DNA of 64,000 bases, taken from NCBI RefSeq assembly GCF_040796495.1, contig NZ_JBFNQN010000005.1:248001-312000 (forward strand). Reading direction: 5' to 3'. The notes beneath the pieces are model-generated. The model had not been told where the DNA came from. It did not search any database and was given only the letters and a program-made list of their open reading frames with translations. Origin of the DNA: Kineococcus endophyticus (GTDB lineage: Bacteria; Actinomycetota; Actinomycetes; Actinomycetales; Kineococcaceae). The translations under genes were made by a program, and so were the position numbers. Positions 18,208-27,098 of the stretch are shown one piece after another (position 1 is the first letter of the stretch; each line of letters begins with the position of its first letter).

Positions 18208-19853
18208 GAGACCTTCCTCGCCCGGTGCGCCGCGTAGGCCCAGCCGATGCCGACGGCCGCCGCCGAGGCCGCGAGCTGCCCGAGCAGCAGCCAGTCGAAG
18301 GCGCCGCGGGCCAGGGTGGCGAGCAGGACCGGCACGCTGACCAGGACGGCGAGGTCGGGGCCCGTGGTCACGGCCGCGGCGGCCCCCGGTGGGACCGCCC
18401 CCATGGCTGTCGAGACGGCGGGACCGGACAGGTCGGGGTCGGGACGGACGGCCCCGCGCAGGGCGGCGGCGGCGAACCCGGGCCCCGCCAGGGCCCCCAG
18501 CAGCGCCCACGACCACCACGCCGCGCCGAGCGACTCCCCGTGCAGCAGACCGGAGGCCGTGACGGCGAGCGGGTAGGCCAGGGCCCCCCACACCGCCGCT
18601 AGGGCGGCCACCGGGATCCACCGGACGGCGACGACCGTCGAGGCGGCGATGGGCAGCGCCCGGGCGGCCGCCGGGACGAGCGCGAGGCTGCGGGCCGGTT
18701 CCGACAGCGTCGTGGCCGCGGCGTAGCCGGCCAGCCACAGGAACAGCGCGGCGACGGCCCGGTGCGCCGAGGTGCCGGCGGCGAGCACGAAGGGGACGAG
18801 GACGAGGACCCCGACGGTCACCAGCCGGCGCGGCTGCCGGCGCAGGAGGAGCAGGTCCGCCGCGACGACGGCCGAGACCGGGCCGCTGACGCGCGGGAAC
18901 CGCCGCCGGCGCCGGACCCTCCCACCGGAGTCGGCCGCGATCGCGCGCCCCATCTCGCGGATGTCGACCTGCAGCACCGAGGACGTGAGCCGCTCGAGGC
19001 GGGACGCCCCGCGCCGCAGGGAGGGCGACGGCACGTCCCCGGCCTGCGCCAGGGCGGGCCGACCCGCCAGGACGGCCACGACGACCGCGCCGGCCGCGAC
19101 GACGGCGGCGGGCACGAGGACGGCCTCGGGCTGCACCGCGTCGACGGCGATGCCGACCGCGGCGCTCGCCGCGAGCGCGACGACGACGGCCACCCCCACG
19201 GCGTCCAGGACGCGACCGGCGCGCAGCAGCGCGGGCACGCCCGACCGGATCGCGGGCCGGACGACGAGCAGGTACCCGGCCCCCGCGAGCCCGGCCCCCA
19301 CGGCGAACCCGCCGCCGAGCCCGGCCGCCGCGAGCGGCCCCGTGAGCTCGGCCGTGACGCCGAAGGCCACCGACGTGGCCCAGGCCGTGAACAGCCCGCC
19401 CGCGAGCGCCGATCCCAGGGCGCGGTGGCGCACGACGGGCCGCAGCAGCTCCCCGCGGTCGACGGGCAGCGGCGTCCACCACGTCGTCGGCGCGGTGCCG
19501 AGGGAGACCGGCCCGAGCCGGCACCACACGGCCAGCCCGAAGGCCACGAAGCTCACCGACAGGCCCACGGCGGTCAGGACGGCCGAGGTCTGCGCGGTCC
19601 AGCCCGGTCCCCCACCGGAGGCGGACAGCCCGGCCCGCAACGCGTTGCGCAGCGAACCGCTGCCGCCGAGGAGCAGCAGGAAGGCGATGCCGACCTGCAG
19701 GAGCGTCGTGTAGGTGTCGACGACGGTGGCCCGCAGACCGCGGGCGGCGCGGGAGGGCGCGGCCTCGTCGACCAGCTCGCGCCGCGTCGGGTAGGGCTGG
19801 TCGGCGAGGGGACCGACGAGGGCACCCCCGGGGTCGAGGTCGGACACGCTCAC
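18204..19853 (-). CDS. Multi-span membrane protein of an ABC exporter (DUF6297-like)
   Basis: A 549-residue, alanine/valine-rich integral membrane protein with about 12 hydrophobic segments, the first near residue 45 (LLQVGIAFLLLLGGSG). It has an extended cytoplasmic loop around residues 270-310 (LRRGASRLERLTSSVLQVDI). It overlaps the upstream ATPase gene by 4 bases (GTGA), so it is most likely its membrane partner. It resembles large actinobacterial permease-like proteins of unknown substrate. Both genes are inserted between rsmD and recG. A second in-frame GTG two codons later (19847) is an alternative start. Confidence 0.72.
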   Translation of the reverse strand: MSVSDLDPGGALVGPLADQPYPTRRELVDEAAPSRAARGLRATVVDTYTTLLQVGIAFLLLLGGSGSLRNALRAGLSASGGGPGWTAQTSAVLTAVGLSVSFVAFGLAVWCRLGPVSLGTAPTTWWTPLPVDRGELLRPVVRHRALGSALAGGLFTAWATSVAFGVTAELTGPLAAAGLGGGFAVGAGLAGAGYLLVVRPAIRSGVPALLRAGRVLDAVGVAVVVALAASAAVGIAVDAVQPEAVLVPAAVVAAGAVVVAVLAGRPALAQAGDVPSPSLRRGASRLERLTSSVLQVDIREMGRAIAADSGGRVRRRRRFPRVSGPVSAVVAADLLLLRRQPRRLVTVGVLVLVPFVLAAGTSAHRAVAALFLWLAGYAAATTLSEPARSLALVPAAARALPIAASTVVAVRWIPVAALAAVWGALAYPLAVTASGLLHGESLGAAWWSWALLGALAGPGFAAAALRGAVRPDPDLSGPAVSTAMGAVPPGAAAAVTTGPDLAVLVSVPVLLATLARGAFDWLLLGQLAASAAAVGIGWAYAAHRARKVS

Positions 19854-20602
19854 CGGACGGGGTCGCTGACGATGCGGGCGGCCTCGTCGGCGTCGACGAC
19901 GCGGCAGGTCCCGCCGGCGCGCCCCTCGCCCCCGTCCCCTCCGTCGTCGATGACGACCGCGCGCGTGGCGAGCCGGCGCAGCAGGACGACGTCGTGGGTG
20001 GCCAGGACGAGGGCCGTCCCGGCGTCGCGCTCGGCGAGCAGCCGGTCGGCCAGGGCCTCCCGGCCCGTCGGGTCCAGCCGCTGCTCGGGTTCGTCGAGCA
20101 GCAGGACCGAGCGCGGGCGCACGAGCGCGGCGGCCAGCAGGAGCCGCCGCTTCTGCCCGCTGGACAGGGACGTCGGCAGCTGGTCGGCGGCGTCGGTGAG
20201 CCGCTGGGACTCCAGCTCGGCGTCGACGACGTCGACGACGTCGCGCACGCCGTGCCCACGGGCGACGAGCTCGAGGTGCTCGGCGACGGACAGCTCCGCG
20301 AACCAGGCGTCCTCGTCGAAGACGCAGGCGACCTCGCGGCGGAACCGCACCGACCGCTCGTCGACGGGTTCGCCGTGCAGGCGCACGGTGCCGTCGAGGG
20401 GTTCCAGGAGACCGGCCACGGCCCGCAGGACCGTGGACTTCCCCGCGCCGTTGGCCCCGACCAGGCACAGCGCCTCGCCACGGGCGACGTCGACGGTCAC
20501 GGGGGCGCAGACGGGTTCTCCGTAGCCGACGAGGAGGCGCTCCAGGCCGAGCACGACGTCCCGGGCGGGGCCGCGGGCCCCCGTGCGCTTGCTCTTGCTC
20601 AT
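19850..20602 (-). CDS. ABC transporter ATP-binding protein
   Basis: ATPase subunit of 250 residues. It shows Walker A GANGAGKST near residue 49, signature SLSSGQKRRLLLAAAL near 145, Walker B SVLLLDEP near 167 and the switch histidine in LATHDVVLL near 199. A basic N-terminus precedes the domain. Its membrane partner follows with overlapping codons, making a two-gene exporter module. The 10-base gap after recG indicates cotranscription with DNA-repair and ribosome genes. The substrate is unknown. Confidence 0.88.
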   Translation of the reverse strand: MSKSKRTGARGPARDVVLGLERLLVGYGEPVCAPVTVDVARGEALCLVGANGAGKSTVLRAVAGLLEPLDGTVRLHGEPVDERSVRFRREVACVFDEDAWFAELSVAEHLELVARGHGVRDVVDVVDAELESQRLTDAADQLPTSLSSGQKRRLLLAAALVRPRSVLLLDEPEQRLDPTGREALADRLLAERDAGTALVLATHDVVLLRRLATRAVVIDDGGDGGEGRAGGTCRVVDADEAARIVSDPVR

Positions 20603-20612
20603 GTGCGCGTCC

Positions 20613-22892
20613 TCACGTGCGGCCCAGGAAGGCCGCGGTGTCGCCGGTGACGCGGGAGGCGACGGCCGCCGCGAGCCCGGGGTGCCGGGCGAGGCCGGGG
20701 TCGACCTCGACGAGGGTGCGGGCCCGGGAACGGGCCCGCTCGATGACGTCGGCGTGCTGCAGGACGCCGAGGAGCTGCAGGGAGGACCGCTCGCCGGACT
20801 GCGCGGCGCCGAGGACGTCGCCCTCGCGCCGTTCGGCGAGGTCGAGCCGCGCGAGCTCGAACCCGTCGCGGGTGCGGGCCAGGGCCTTGAGGCGGCGGCC
20901 GGCGCGGGAGTCCGGGCTCGTGCCCGACAGCAGCAGGCACGTCCCGGGCAGGCCGCCGCGGCCGATGCGCCCGCGCAGCTGGTGCAGCTGGGAGATGCCG
21001 AACCGGTCGGCGTCGACGACGACCATGACGCTGGCGTTCGGCACGTCCACGCCGACCTCGACGACCGTGGTGGCCACGACGACGTCCAGCTCGCCGGCGG
21101 CGAACCGGCCCATGACGTCCTCCTTCTCGGCCGGCAGGAGCCGGCCGTGCAGGACCTCGGTGCGCAGGGCCGCGGTCGCGGGGTGGGCGCGGACGACCTC
21201 GACGACCTGCGAGACGGCGGCCGCCGGACGCGGTGCCGGACGCCCCCCGCCGCTCCCCTTGGCGGGCGGCGGTGGCGGCTCCTCGTCGTCGGGTTCCTCG
21301 GCCCCGTCGGCGAGGTCGTCGTCGTCGGCGTCGATGCGCGCGCAGACGACGTAGGCCTGCCGTCCCAGGGCCGCCTCCTCGGCGATGCGCTGCCAGGTGC
21401 GGTCGACCCAGGCGGGCTTGTCCTGCGGCACGACGACGGTCTGGACGTCGGCGCGGCCGGGGGGCAGTTCGTCGAGGACGGACGTCTCGAGGTCGCCGAA
21501 CAACGTCATGGCGACGGTCCGCGGGATGGGGGTGGCGGTCATGGCCAGCAGGTGGGGAACTCCACGTCCGGTCTCGGTCCCCTTGCGCCGCAGCACGTCC
21601 CGCTGCTCGACACCGAACCGGTGCTGCTCGTCGACGACGACCAGGCCGAGGTCGGCGAACTGCACGCCCTCCTGCAGCAGCGCGTGCGTGCCGACGACGA
21701 TGCCGGCCTCCCCGCTCGCCGCGGCCAGCAGCGACTCCCGTCGCGCCGCCGCCCCCATCGAGCCCGTCAGCAGGACGACGCGGGTGCCGCGCGGGTCCCC
21801 GCCGAGGAAACCGCCGGCGGCCAGGTCGCCGAGCGCACCCGTGATGGACCGCAGGTGCTGGGCGGCGAGGACCTCGGTCGGCGCGAGCAGCGCGGCCTGC
21901 CCCCCGCCGTCGACGACGGCGAGCATGGCGCGCAGCGCCACCAGCGTCTTGCCGGACCCGACGTCACCCTGCAGGAGGCGCTGCATGGGGTGCGGGCGCG
22001 CGAGTTCCGCCGCGACCTCCTCCCCGACGCGGCGCTGGGCCCCGGTGAGGGGGAACGGCAACCGCTCGTCGAAGGCCGCCGCGATGCCGTCGGGTGAGGG
22101 GACGCGGGGCACGGCGGTCTGGGTGGCCGTCGAGGCGCGCCGCAGGGCGAGTGCCGTCTGCAGGACGAACGCCTCCTCGAACCGCAACCGGTCCTGCCCC
22201 CGGGCGAGGTGGGCGCGGTCGCGCGGTCGGTGCACCGCCTCCAGCGCGGCCAGCGGCGGCAGGAGGCCCTCGGCCGCCGCGACGTCGGGGGGCAGGAACT
22301 CCTCGACCCCGGAGCCCTGGCCGTCGACGGCCAGCGCGTCGAGCAACGTCGCCACGCTCGCCCGGACGACGAAGTTCGGGCAGTCCCGCGTCGCGGGGTA
22401 GAGGGGGATGGGCTTCTCGGCGAGCGCCTCGGCGTCCTCGCCCTCCTCGAGGGGTTCGAAGACGGGTTTGTCCAGCTGCCAGGTCTCGCGGAACTTCCCG
22501 GCCCGGCCCGTGGCCAGGACGAGCGAACCCACCGGGTACTTGCCCAGGAGGGGACCGAACTGGTGCGGGTTCGCCATGAAGAACGTCGCCGTGATGCGGT
22601 CCCGGCCGTCCGAGAGGGTCACCACCGTCCGCCAGCCCGTCTTGCGCTGCAGCGGTTGCGCCTTCCCGACGTCCTGCACCTGCGCGAGGATCGACACGTC
22701 CTCGCCGACGACCAGCTCGCGGATCGGGGTGAGGTCACCGCGGTCCTGGTACTTGCGCGGCAGGTGCCACAGCAGGTCCCGGCCCGTCTCGAGCCCGAGG
22801 TGGCTCAACCACTTGGCGGGGTTGGCGTTCTTGCTGGTCCCGTCGCCGGCGCGGGGCACCAGGCTGGACAGCGGGGCGTCCAGGTCGAGCAC
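20613..22892 (-). CDS. recG: ATP-dependent DNA helicase RecG
   Basis: Branch-migrates Holliday junctions and rescues stalled replication forks. The 759-residue protein has a wedge/OB domain (residues about 1-250, with KYQDRGDLTPI) and two helicase domains. Walker A is GDVGSGKT near residue 310, the DEAD-box variant is VVVDEQHRFGVEQR near 418, MTATPIPRT is motif III, and GRIGRGG is motif VI near 648. An acidic/proline-rich insert, ADDDDLADGAEEPDDEEPPP around residues 520-545, is unusual for the family. It starts with GTG 19 bases after the GGDEF gene. Confidence 0.95.
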   Translation of the reverse strand: MLDLDAPLSSLVPRAGDGTSKNANPAKWLSHLGLETGRDLLWHLPRKYQDRGDLTPIRELVVGEDVSILAQVQDVGKAQPLQRKTGWRTVVTLSDGRDRITATFFMANPHQFGPLLGKYPVGSLVLATGRAGKFRETWQLDKPVFEPLEEGEDAEALAEKPIPLYPATRDCPNFVVRASVATLLDALAVDGQGSGVEEFLPPDVAAAEGLLPPLAALEAVHRPRDRAHLARGQDRLRFEEAFVLQTALALRRASTATQTAVPRVPSPDGIAAAFDERLPFPLTGAQRRVGEEVAAELARPHPMQRLLQGDVGSGKTLVALRAMLAVVDGGGQAALLAPTEVLAAQHLRSITGALGDLAAGGFLGGDPRGTRVVLLTGSMGAAARRESLLAAASGEAGIVVGTHALLQEGVQFADLGLVVVDEQHRFGVEQRDVLRRKGTETGRGVPHLLAMTATPIPRTVAMTLFGDLETSVLDELPPGRADVQTVVVPQDKPAWVDRTWQRIAEEAALGRQAYVVCARIDADDDDLADGAEEPDDEEPPPPPAKGSGGGRPAPRPAAAVSQVVEVVRAHPATAALRTEVLHGRLLPAEKEDVMGRFAAGELDVVVATTVVEVGVDVPNASVMVVVDADRFGISQLHQLRGRIGRGGLPGTCLLLSGTSPDSRAGRRLKALARTRDGFELARLDLAERREGDVLGAAQSGERSSLQLLGVLQHADVIERARSRARTLVEVDPGLARHPGLAAAVASRVTGDTAAFLGRT

Positions 22893-22911
22893 GCGGGCAG
22901 GCTACCGCTGC

Positions 22912-23973
22912 TCACCCCCGGGCCTGGACGACCCGGTCCCGCCCGGCGCGCTTGGCCTCGTAGAGCGCGGCGTCGGCGCGGTCCACCAGCGCGGCCACGG
23001 ACTCCTCCGCCACGACGCGGGCGCCGCCGACGCTCACGGAGAGCCGGTGCTCCCTGCGGCCCGGGACGGTGCAGCGCGCGACCGCGGCCCGCACGCGGTG
23101 GGCGACCTCGGCCAGGTCCCCGGCACCGGCCGCACCCCCGCGCACGTCCGGGCACACCAGCACGACGGCGAACTCGTCGCCCCCGAGGCGTCCGACGACG
23201 TCACCGGCGCGGCACGCGGCGCGCAGCTCGGCGGCGACGGTGCACAGGACGGCGTCGCCCACGGGGTGGCCGTAGCTGTCGTTGACGGACTTGAAGCGGT
23301 CGAGGTCGACGAGGAGCAGTCCCTGCGCGGTCCCGTCGGCCACCCGGGCGGCCAGTGCCGCGTCGAACGCCCGGCGCGTCAGCAGGCCGGTGAGGGCGTC
23401 TTCGGCCGCCTCGCTGCGCAGGCGCGCCAGCAGCCGCTCCTGGGACTCACCGGACCGGGTCAGCAGGAGCGTCACCAGACCGAAGGTGGCGAGGTGGGCG
23501 GGGGTGTCCCGCAGGACGCCGACTGGGCCTTCGAGCAGCCCGAGGAGGACGGCGTCGGCCAGCACGGCCTGGGCGGTCAGCAGCCACGCCGCCCGGGGCC
23601 GCAGGTGGAAGGCGGCGAACAGCGCCGGCCAGCCGAGGTAGATCTGGGCACCGAAGGACGCGTCGTCGGTCCACAGGCACAGCAGCAGCACGACGCCGCC
23701 GGCGAGCGCGGCCAGCGCCGCCGGGCCCACCGCCGGGGCCCGTCGCGGGCGCAGCGCCATCGCGACCGCCAGCAGCCCGACGAGTGCGGCGCTGATCCCG
23801 GTGACGAGCCACCCGCCGGGGCGGGTGCCCATGGTCTCGGGCGAGACGACGCCGTTGCCGAGGGCGTAGAGGCAGCCGATGGCCGTCATGGCGCCGACCG
23901 CGCGGGACGCGGCGACGTGGTCGCGGGCCACCCACCACCGGCCGCGTCGCGGCTGCTGGGGGTCGGTCGGCAC
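22912..23973 (-). CDS. Membrane-anchored GGDEF diguanylate cyclase
   Basis: Predicted to synthesise cyclic di-GMP. From the GTG at 23973 the protein has 353 residues. It has five or six membrane segments in residues about 20-180 and a C-terminal GGDEF domain from about 185. The active-site motif RLGGDEF is intact near residue 264, and RAGD exactly five residues before GGDEF forms a canonical product-inhibition I-site. DLDRFKSVNDSYGHPVGD is also conserved. The upstream part of the open frame (to 24117) overlaps the rpmB leader and lacks a ribosome-binding site, so the 23973 start is preferred but not proven. It lies 19 bases upstream of recG and may head the transcription unit that ends at mutM. 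Confidence 0.86.
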   Translation of the reverse strand: MPTDPQQPRRGRWWVARDHVAASRAVGAMTAIGCLYALGNGVVSPETMGTRPGGWLVTGISAALVGLLAVAMALRPRRAPAVGPAALAALAGGVVLLLCLWTDDASFGAQIYLGWPALFAAFHLRPRAAWLLTAQAVLADAVLLGLLEGPVGVLRDTPAHLATFGLVTLLLTRSGESQERLLARLRSEAAEDALTGLLTRRAFDAALAARVADGTAQGLLLVDLDRFKSVNDSYGHPVGDAVLCTVAAELRAACRAGDVVGRLGGDEFAVVLVCPDVRGGAAGAGDLAEVAHRVRAAVARCTVPGRREHRLSVSVGGARVVAEESVAALVDRADAALYEAKRAGRDRVVQARG

Positions 23974-24143
23974 ACCGGACCATCGGTTCCGCGCGGCCCG
24001 GGCTGGAGGCGGCGGCGTCCCGCGGGCGCCGGTTTCACCCGGGCGGCGGTCCTCGGCTATGGTGTTCGAGGTGTCCGGACGGCCGGGCACCTGCGCCTCC
24101 CGTCCGGGGGGCCGCACTTCTCGTTCGACTTCAGGAGTTCCCC

Positions 24144-24329
24144 GTGGCTGCCACCTGTGACGTCTGCGCCAAGGGCCCTGGCTTCGGCAAGAGCGTCTCG
24201 CACTCGCACCGCCGGACCAACCGCATGTGGCTCCCGAACATCCAGCGGATCAAGGCCACCGTGAACGGTTCCCCCAAGCGCCTCAACGTGTGCACCTCCT
24301 GCCTGAAGGCGGGCAAGGTCACGCGCTGA
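24144..24329 (+). CDS. rpmB: 50S ribosomal protein bL28, zinc-binding form
   Basis: Ribosomal large-subunit protein of 61 residues. It carries CDVC at residues 5-8 and CTSC near the C-terminus, the two CxxC pairs of the zinc-binding form. GTG start, with CAGGAG 7 bases upstream. A likely promoter has -10 TATGGT at 24058-24063. The leader holds a CCGGACGG...CCGTCCGG hairpin (24075-24107) of unknown purpose. It is divergent from the GGDEF gene. The presence of cysteines here contrasts with the cysteine-free bL32 in this same window. Confidence 0.95.
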   Translation: MAATCDVCAKGPGFGKSVSHSHRRTNRMWLPNIQRIKATVNGSPKRLNVCTSCLKAGKVTR

Positions 24330-24340
24330 CCCCCTTCCAG

Positions 24341-24382
24341 ACGACGGAGGGCCGGATCCTGCGGGATCCGGCCCTTCGTCGT
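24341..24382 (+). terminator. Bidirectional terminator between rpmB and thiL
   Basis: 19-bp stem (24341-24359 with 24364-24382, one G-T wobble) and a 4-base loop, placed 11 bases after the rpmB stop and 25 bases past the thiL stop on the other strand. A short T-containing stretch follows on the + side. Confidence 0.8.
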
Positions 24383-24407
24383 TCTCCGGGCCCTGCCGCC
24401 CCTCCCC

Positions 24408-25370
24408 TCACCGCGCGAAGTGGTCCCACCCCGTCGAGCCGGTCCAGGGACGCCCGTCGACGAGGACGGGGTGCGGGCCCGCCACGCCCACACGCCCCAC
24501 GGGCGCGAACGGTGTCGGCAGGACCGCCTCGGGCGGGAAGCAGCCCAGGAGGGCGTGGTCCTCGCCGCCGGTGAGGACGTGCTCCAGGCCCCGCTCCGGG
24601 CCGAGCGCGCGCGACCACTCCCCCAGCGCCCCGGTCGTCGTCAGCTCGACGGTGACGGCGCTGGCCGCCGCGATGCGCCCCGCGTCCCGCAGCAACCCGT
24701 CGCTGACGTCCATGAGCGCCGTGGCGCCTGCGAGCGCCGCAGCGGGGCCGGCGGCGACCGGTGGCTGCGGACGCCGGTGCACGGTCACCAGTTCCTCCTC
24801 GCGGGGCGCCGCGGACCCATTGCGCTGCAGCACCTCCAGCCCGGCCCCGGAGCGGCCGAGCACCCCGGCGACGGCGACGACGTCGCCGGGACGGGCGCCC
24901 GAGCGCAGCACGGGGGGACGGCCCTGGAGGTCGCCGAGGGCCGTGACGGAGACGACGACCTCGCTCGCGGCGGACAGGTCGCCGCCGACGACCACGGCGC
25001 CGAAGCACGCGCACGCGGCCGCGACCCCGCGGGCGAAGTCCTCCACCCACGCGACCTCGAGGTCGGTCGGCACGGACAGGCCGATGAGCAGGCCCGTGCA
25101 GCGGCCGCCCATCGCGGCGACGTCGGCGACGTTCTGCGCCACGGCCTTCCAGCCGACGTCGGCGCCGCTGGACCAGTCGCGGCGGAAGTCGCGGAACTCC
25201 ACGAGGACGTCGGTCGTCGCCACGACGCGCCCGTCCGGCGCGGCCACGAGGGCCGCGTCGTCCCCGGGGCCGAGCAGCGCCTCGGTCGGCATGAGCGGGA
25301 CCACGCGGGCCAGCAGCGCCGTCTCGTCGAGGTCCCCGACACGCACGTCCCCCGTCCCGTCCGCTCCCAC
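24408..25370 (-). CDS. thiL: Thiamine-monophosphate kinase
   Basis: Phosphorylates thiamine monophosphate to thiamine diphosphate. From the GTG at 25370 the protein has 320 residues, a normal length. It shows the AIR-synthase-fold landmarks LGPGDDAALV near residue 34, TTDVLVEFRDF, GWKAVAQNVADVAAMGG, GGDLSAASEVVVSVTALG, DVSDGLL and GGEDHALL. GTG codons at 25382 and 25346 are alternatives and none has a strong ribosome-binding site. It is divergent from the DUF3515 gene, whose start lies only 22 bases away. That is the usual actinobacterial neighbourhood. Confidence 0.9.
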   Translation of the reverse strand: MGADGTGDVRVGDLDETALLARVVPLMPTEALLGPGDDAALVAAPDGRVVATTDVLVEFRDFRRDWSSGADVGWKAVAQNVADVAAMGGRCTGLLIGLSVPTDLEVAWVEDFARGVAAACACFGAVVVGGDLSAASEVVVSVTALGDLQGRPPVLRSGARPGDVVAVAGVLGRSGAGLEVLQRNGSAAPREEELVTVHRRPQPPVAAGPAAALAGATALMDVSDGLLRDAGRIAAASAVTVELTTTGALGEWSRALGPERGLEHVLTGGEDHALLGCFPPEAVLPTPFAPVGRVGVAGPHPVLVDGRPWTGSTGWDHFAR

Positions 25371-25391
25371 GGGCGGGCACACTACGGGGCG

Positions 25392-25919
25392 ATGTCCAGC
25401 ACCCCCGCGAGCACCCCGTCCAGCGGCTCCGGCCACCCGTCCCGGCCCGGGCGGCTCGCCGTCGGGCTCGTCGTGGTCGTCGTGGCCGCGGTGGCCGCGT
25501 GGGTCTACCTGCGCGGTTCGGACGGGGTGGAGGCCGCCCCGCAGGCCGGGGACCCCGCGTGCGCGCCCCTGCTGCGGGCGTTGCCGCAGAGCCTCGACGG
25601 GCTCGGGCGGACGCCCCAGGGCGCCGAGGGCGTCGCCGTGTGGGGCGACGAGCAGGTCGTGCTGCGCTGCGGCGGCCTCGTGCTCGGGCCCACGACGAAG
25701 GCGTGCATCCCCGTGGGGCCGGACTCCGGGCCCACGGTGGACTGGGTCGAGGACGCGAGCAACGACCGCGCGGTGCGGTTCCTCACCTACGGCCGCACCC
25801 CCGCGGTCGAGGTGACCGTCCGCTTCGGGACGGGCCTGACACGCGACCAGGCGACGTCGCAGCTCATCGACCTCGCCGGGCCGGTCTCGCGCATCCCGCA
25901 GACGCGCACCTGCCTCTGA
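25392..25919 (+). CDS. DUF3515-family membrane-anchored protein
   Basis: A 175-residue protein with a Ser/Pro/Gly-rich N-terminus, one membrane segment at about residues 23-42 (AVGLVVVVVAAVAAWVYLRG) and an extracytoplasmic domain with four cysteines (CAPLL, LRCGG, KACIP and a C-terminal TRTCL). The domain matches the small DUF3515 family found beside thiL and ddl in actinobacteria. No function is known. It is convergent with ddl, with only 4 bases between stop codons. Confidence 0.8.
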   Translation: MSSTPASTPSSGSGHPSRPGRLAVGLVVVVVAAVAAWVYLRGSDGVEAAPQAGDPACAPLLRALPQSLDGLGRTPQGAEGVAVWGDEQVVLRCGGLVLGPTTKACIPVGPDSGPTVDWVEDASNDRAVRFLTYGRTPAVEVTVRFGTGLTRDQATSQLIDLAGPVSRIPQTRTCL

Positions 25920-25923
25920 ACGC

Positions 25924-27060
25924 TCAGCGCAGCCCGGTGGGCCGCTGCAGCGCGAGCGTGAGCAGGTGGTCGACGAGCTGCGGGTAGTCCACGCCGGTCG
26001 CCGCCCACATCCGCGGGTACATCGAGAACGGCGTGAACCCGGGCATCGTGTTGATCTCGTTGACGACGATCCCCTCCGCGCCGTCGGTCGCCCGGAAGCG
26101 CTCGACGTCGACGAACAGGTCCACGCGCGCCAGCCCCTCGGCCTCCATGGCCTCGAAGACGCGCACCGCCGTGCGCCGCACGGCGGCGGTGACGTCGTCG
26201 GGCAGGTCGGCCGGGCACGAGAGCCGCACGTTGCCCGCGTCGAGGTACTTGGCCTCGAAGTCGTAGAAGTCGTGGCCGCCGACGACCTCGACCTCCCCGG
26301 GCAGGCTCGTGCGGGGTTCGCCGCCGGCGAGGTCCTCCAGGACGCCGCACTCGACCTCGCGGCCGCTCAGGGCGGCCTCCACGACGACCTTGGGGTCGTG
26401 CGCGACGGCCTCGGCGACGGCGGCCTCGAGCCCGGCGCGGTCGGTGACGCGCGTGATCCCGATGCTCGACCCGGCGCGGGCGGGTTTGACGAAGACGGGG
26501 TAGCCGAGCGCCTCGACCTCGGCGACGACGGCGTCCCGGTCGCGCTCCCAGCGCTTGGCGCGGAACGACGTCCAGGGCCCGACGGGCAGCCCGTGACCGG
26601 CCAGCAGCAGCTTCATGACCTGCTTGTCCATGCCCGCGGCCGAGGCGAGCACGCCGGACCCCACGTACCGGGTGTCGGACAGCTCGAACAGGCCCTGCAG
26701 CGTGCCGTCCTCGCCGAACGGGCCGTGCAGCAACGGCAGCACCACGTCGACGGGCCCACCCAGCGCCTCGCCCGAGACCGTCTGCAGCGCACGGGACTCC
26801 ACGTCCTGCGACAGGGCGACGGAGGGTCCGGCGGCCGGCACCTCGGGCAGCTTGCCGTCGGTGAGCTTGAACTGCGCCGGGTCGTCGTCGACGAGGACCC
26901 AGCGGCCGCTGGTGGTGATGCCGACGGGGACGACGTCCCACACCGACCGGTCGAGGGCGGCCAGGACCCCCGCGGCGGTCACGCAGCTGATGGCGTGCTC
27001 GGAGGAACGGCCACCGAAGACGACGGCGACGCGCGGGCGGGGGGTGGGCTGGCTGCTCAT
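25924..27060 (-). CDS. ddl: D-alanine--D-alanine ligase
   Basis: Makes D-Ala-D-Ala for peptidoglycan precursors. The 378-residue ATP-grasp protein has VVFGGRSSEHAISCVTA near the N-terminus, LLHGPFGEDGTLQGLFEL, the glycine-rich loop KPARAGSSIGITRV, and the metal/phosphate site EINTMPGFTPFSMYPRM near residue 335. The position equivalent to the omega-loop Tyr of Ddl reads HDFYDFEAKY, indicating a D-Ala-D-Ala rather than a D-lactate enzyme. ATG start. Divergent from the trans-sulfuration gene across about 40 bases. Confidence 0.94.
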   Translation of the reverse strand: MSSQPTPRPRVAVVFGGRSSEHAISCVTAAGVLAALDRSVWDVVPVGITTSGRWVLVDDDPAQFKLTDGKLPEVPAAGPSVALSQDVESRALQTVSGEALGGPVDVVLPLLHGPFGEDGTLQGLFELSDTRYVGSGVLASAAGMDKQVMKLLLAGHGLPVGPWTSFRAKRWERDRDAVVAEVEALGYPVFVKPARAGSSIGITRVTDRAGLEAAVAEAVAHDPKVVVEAALSGREVECGVLEDLAGGEPRTSLPGEVEVVGGHDFYDFEAKYLDAGNVRLSCPADLPDDVTAAVRRTAVRVFEAMEAEGLARVDLFVDVERFRATDGAEGIVVNEINTMPGFTPFSMYPRMWAATGVDYPQLVDHLLTLALQRPTGLR

Positions 27061-27098
27061 CGGCGCCGACCCTACCGGCGGTGTGGTTGGGTTCCCCC

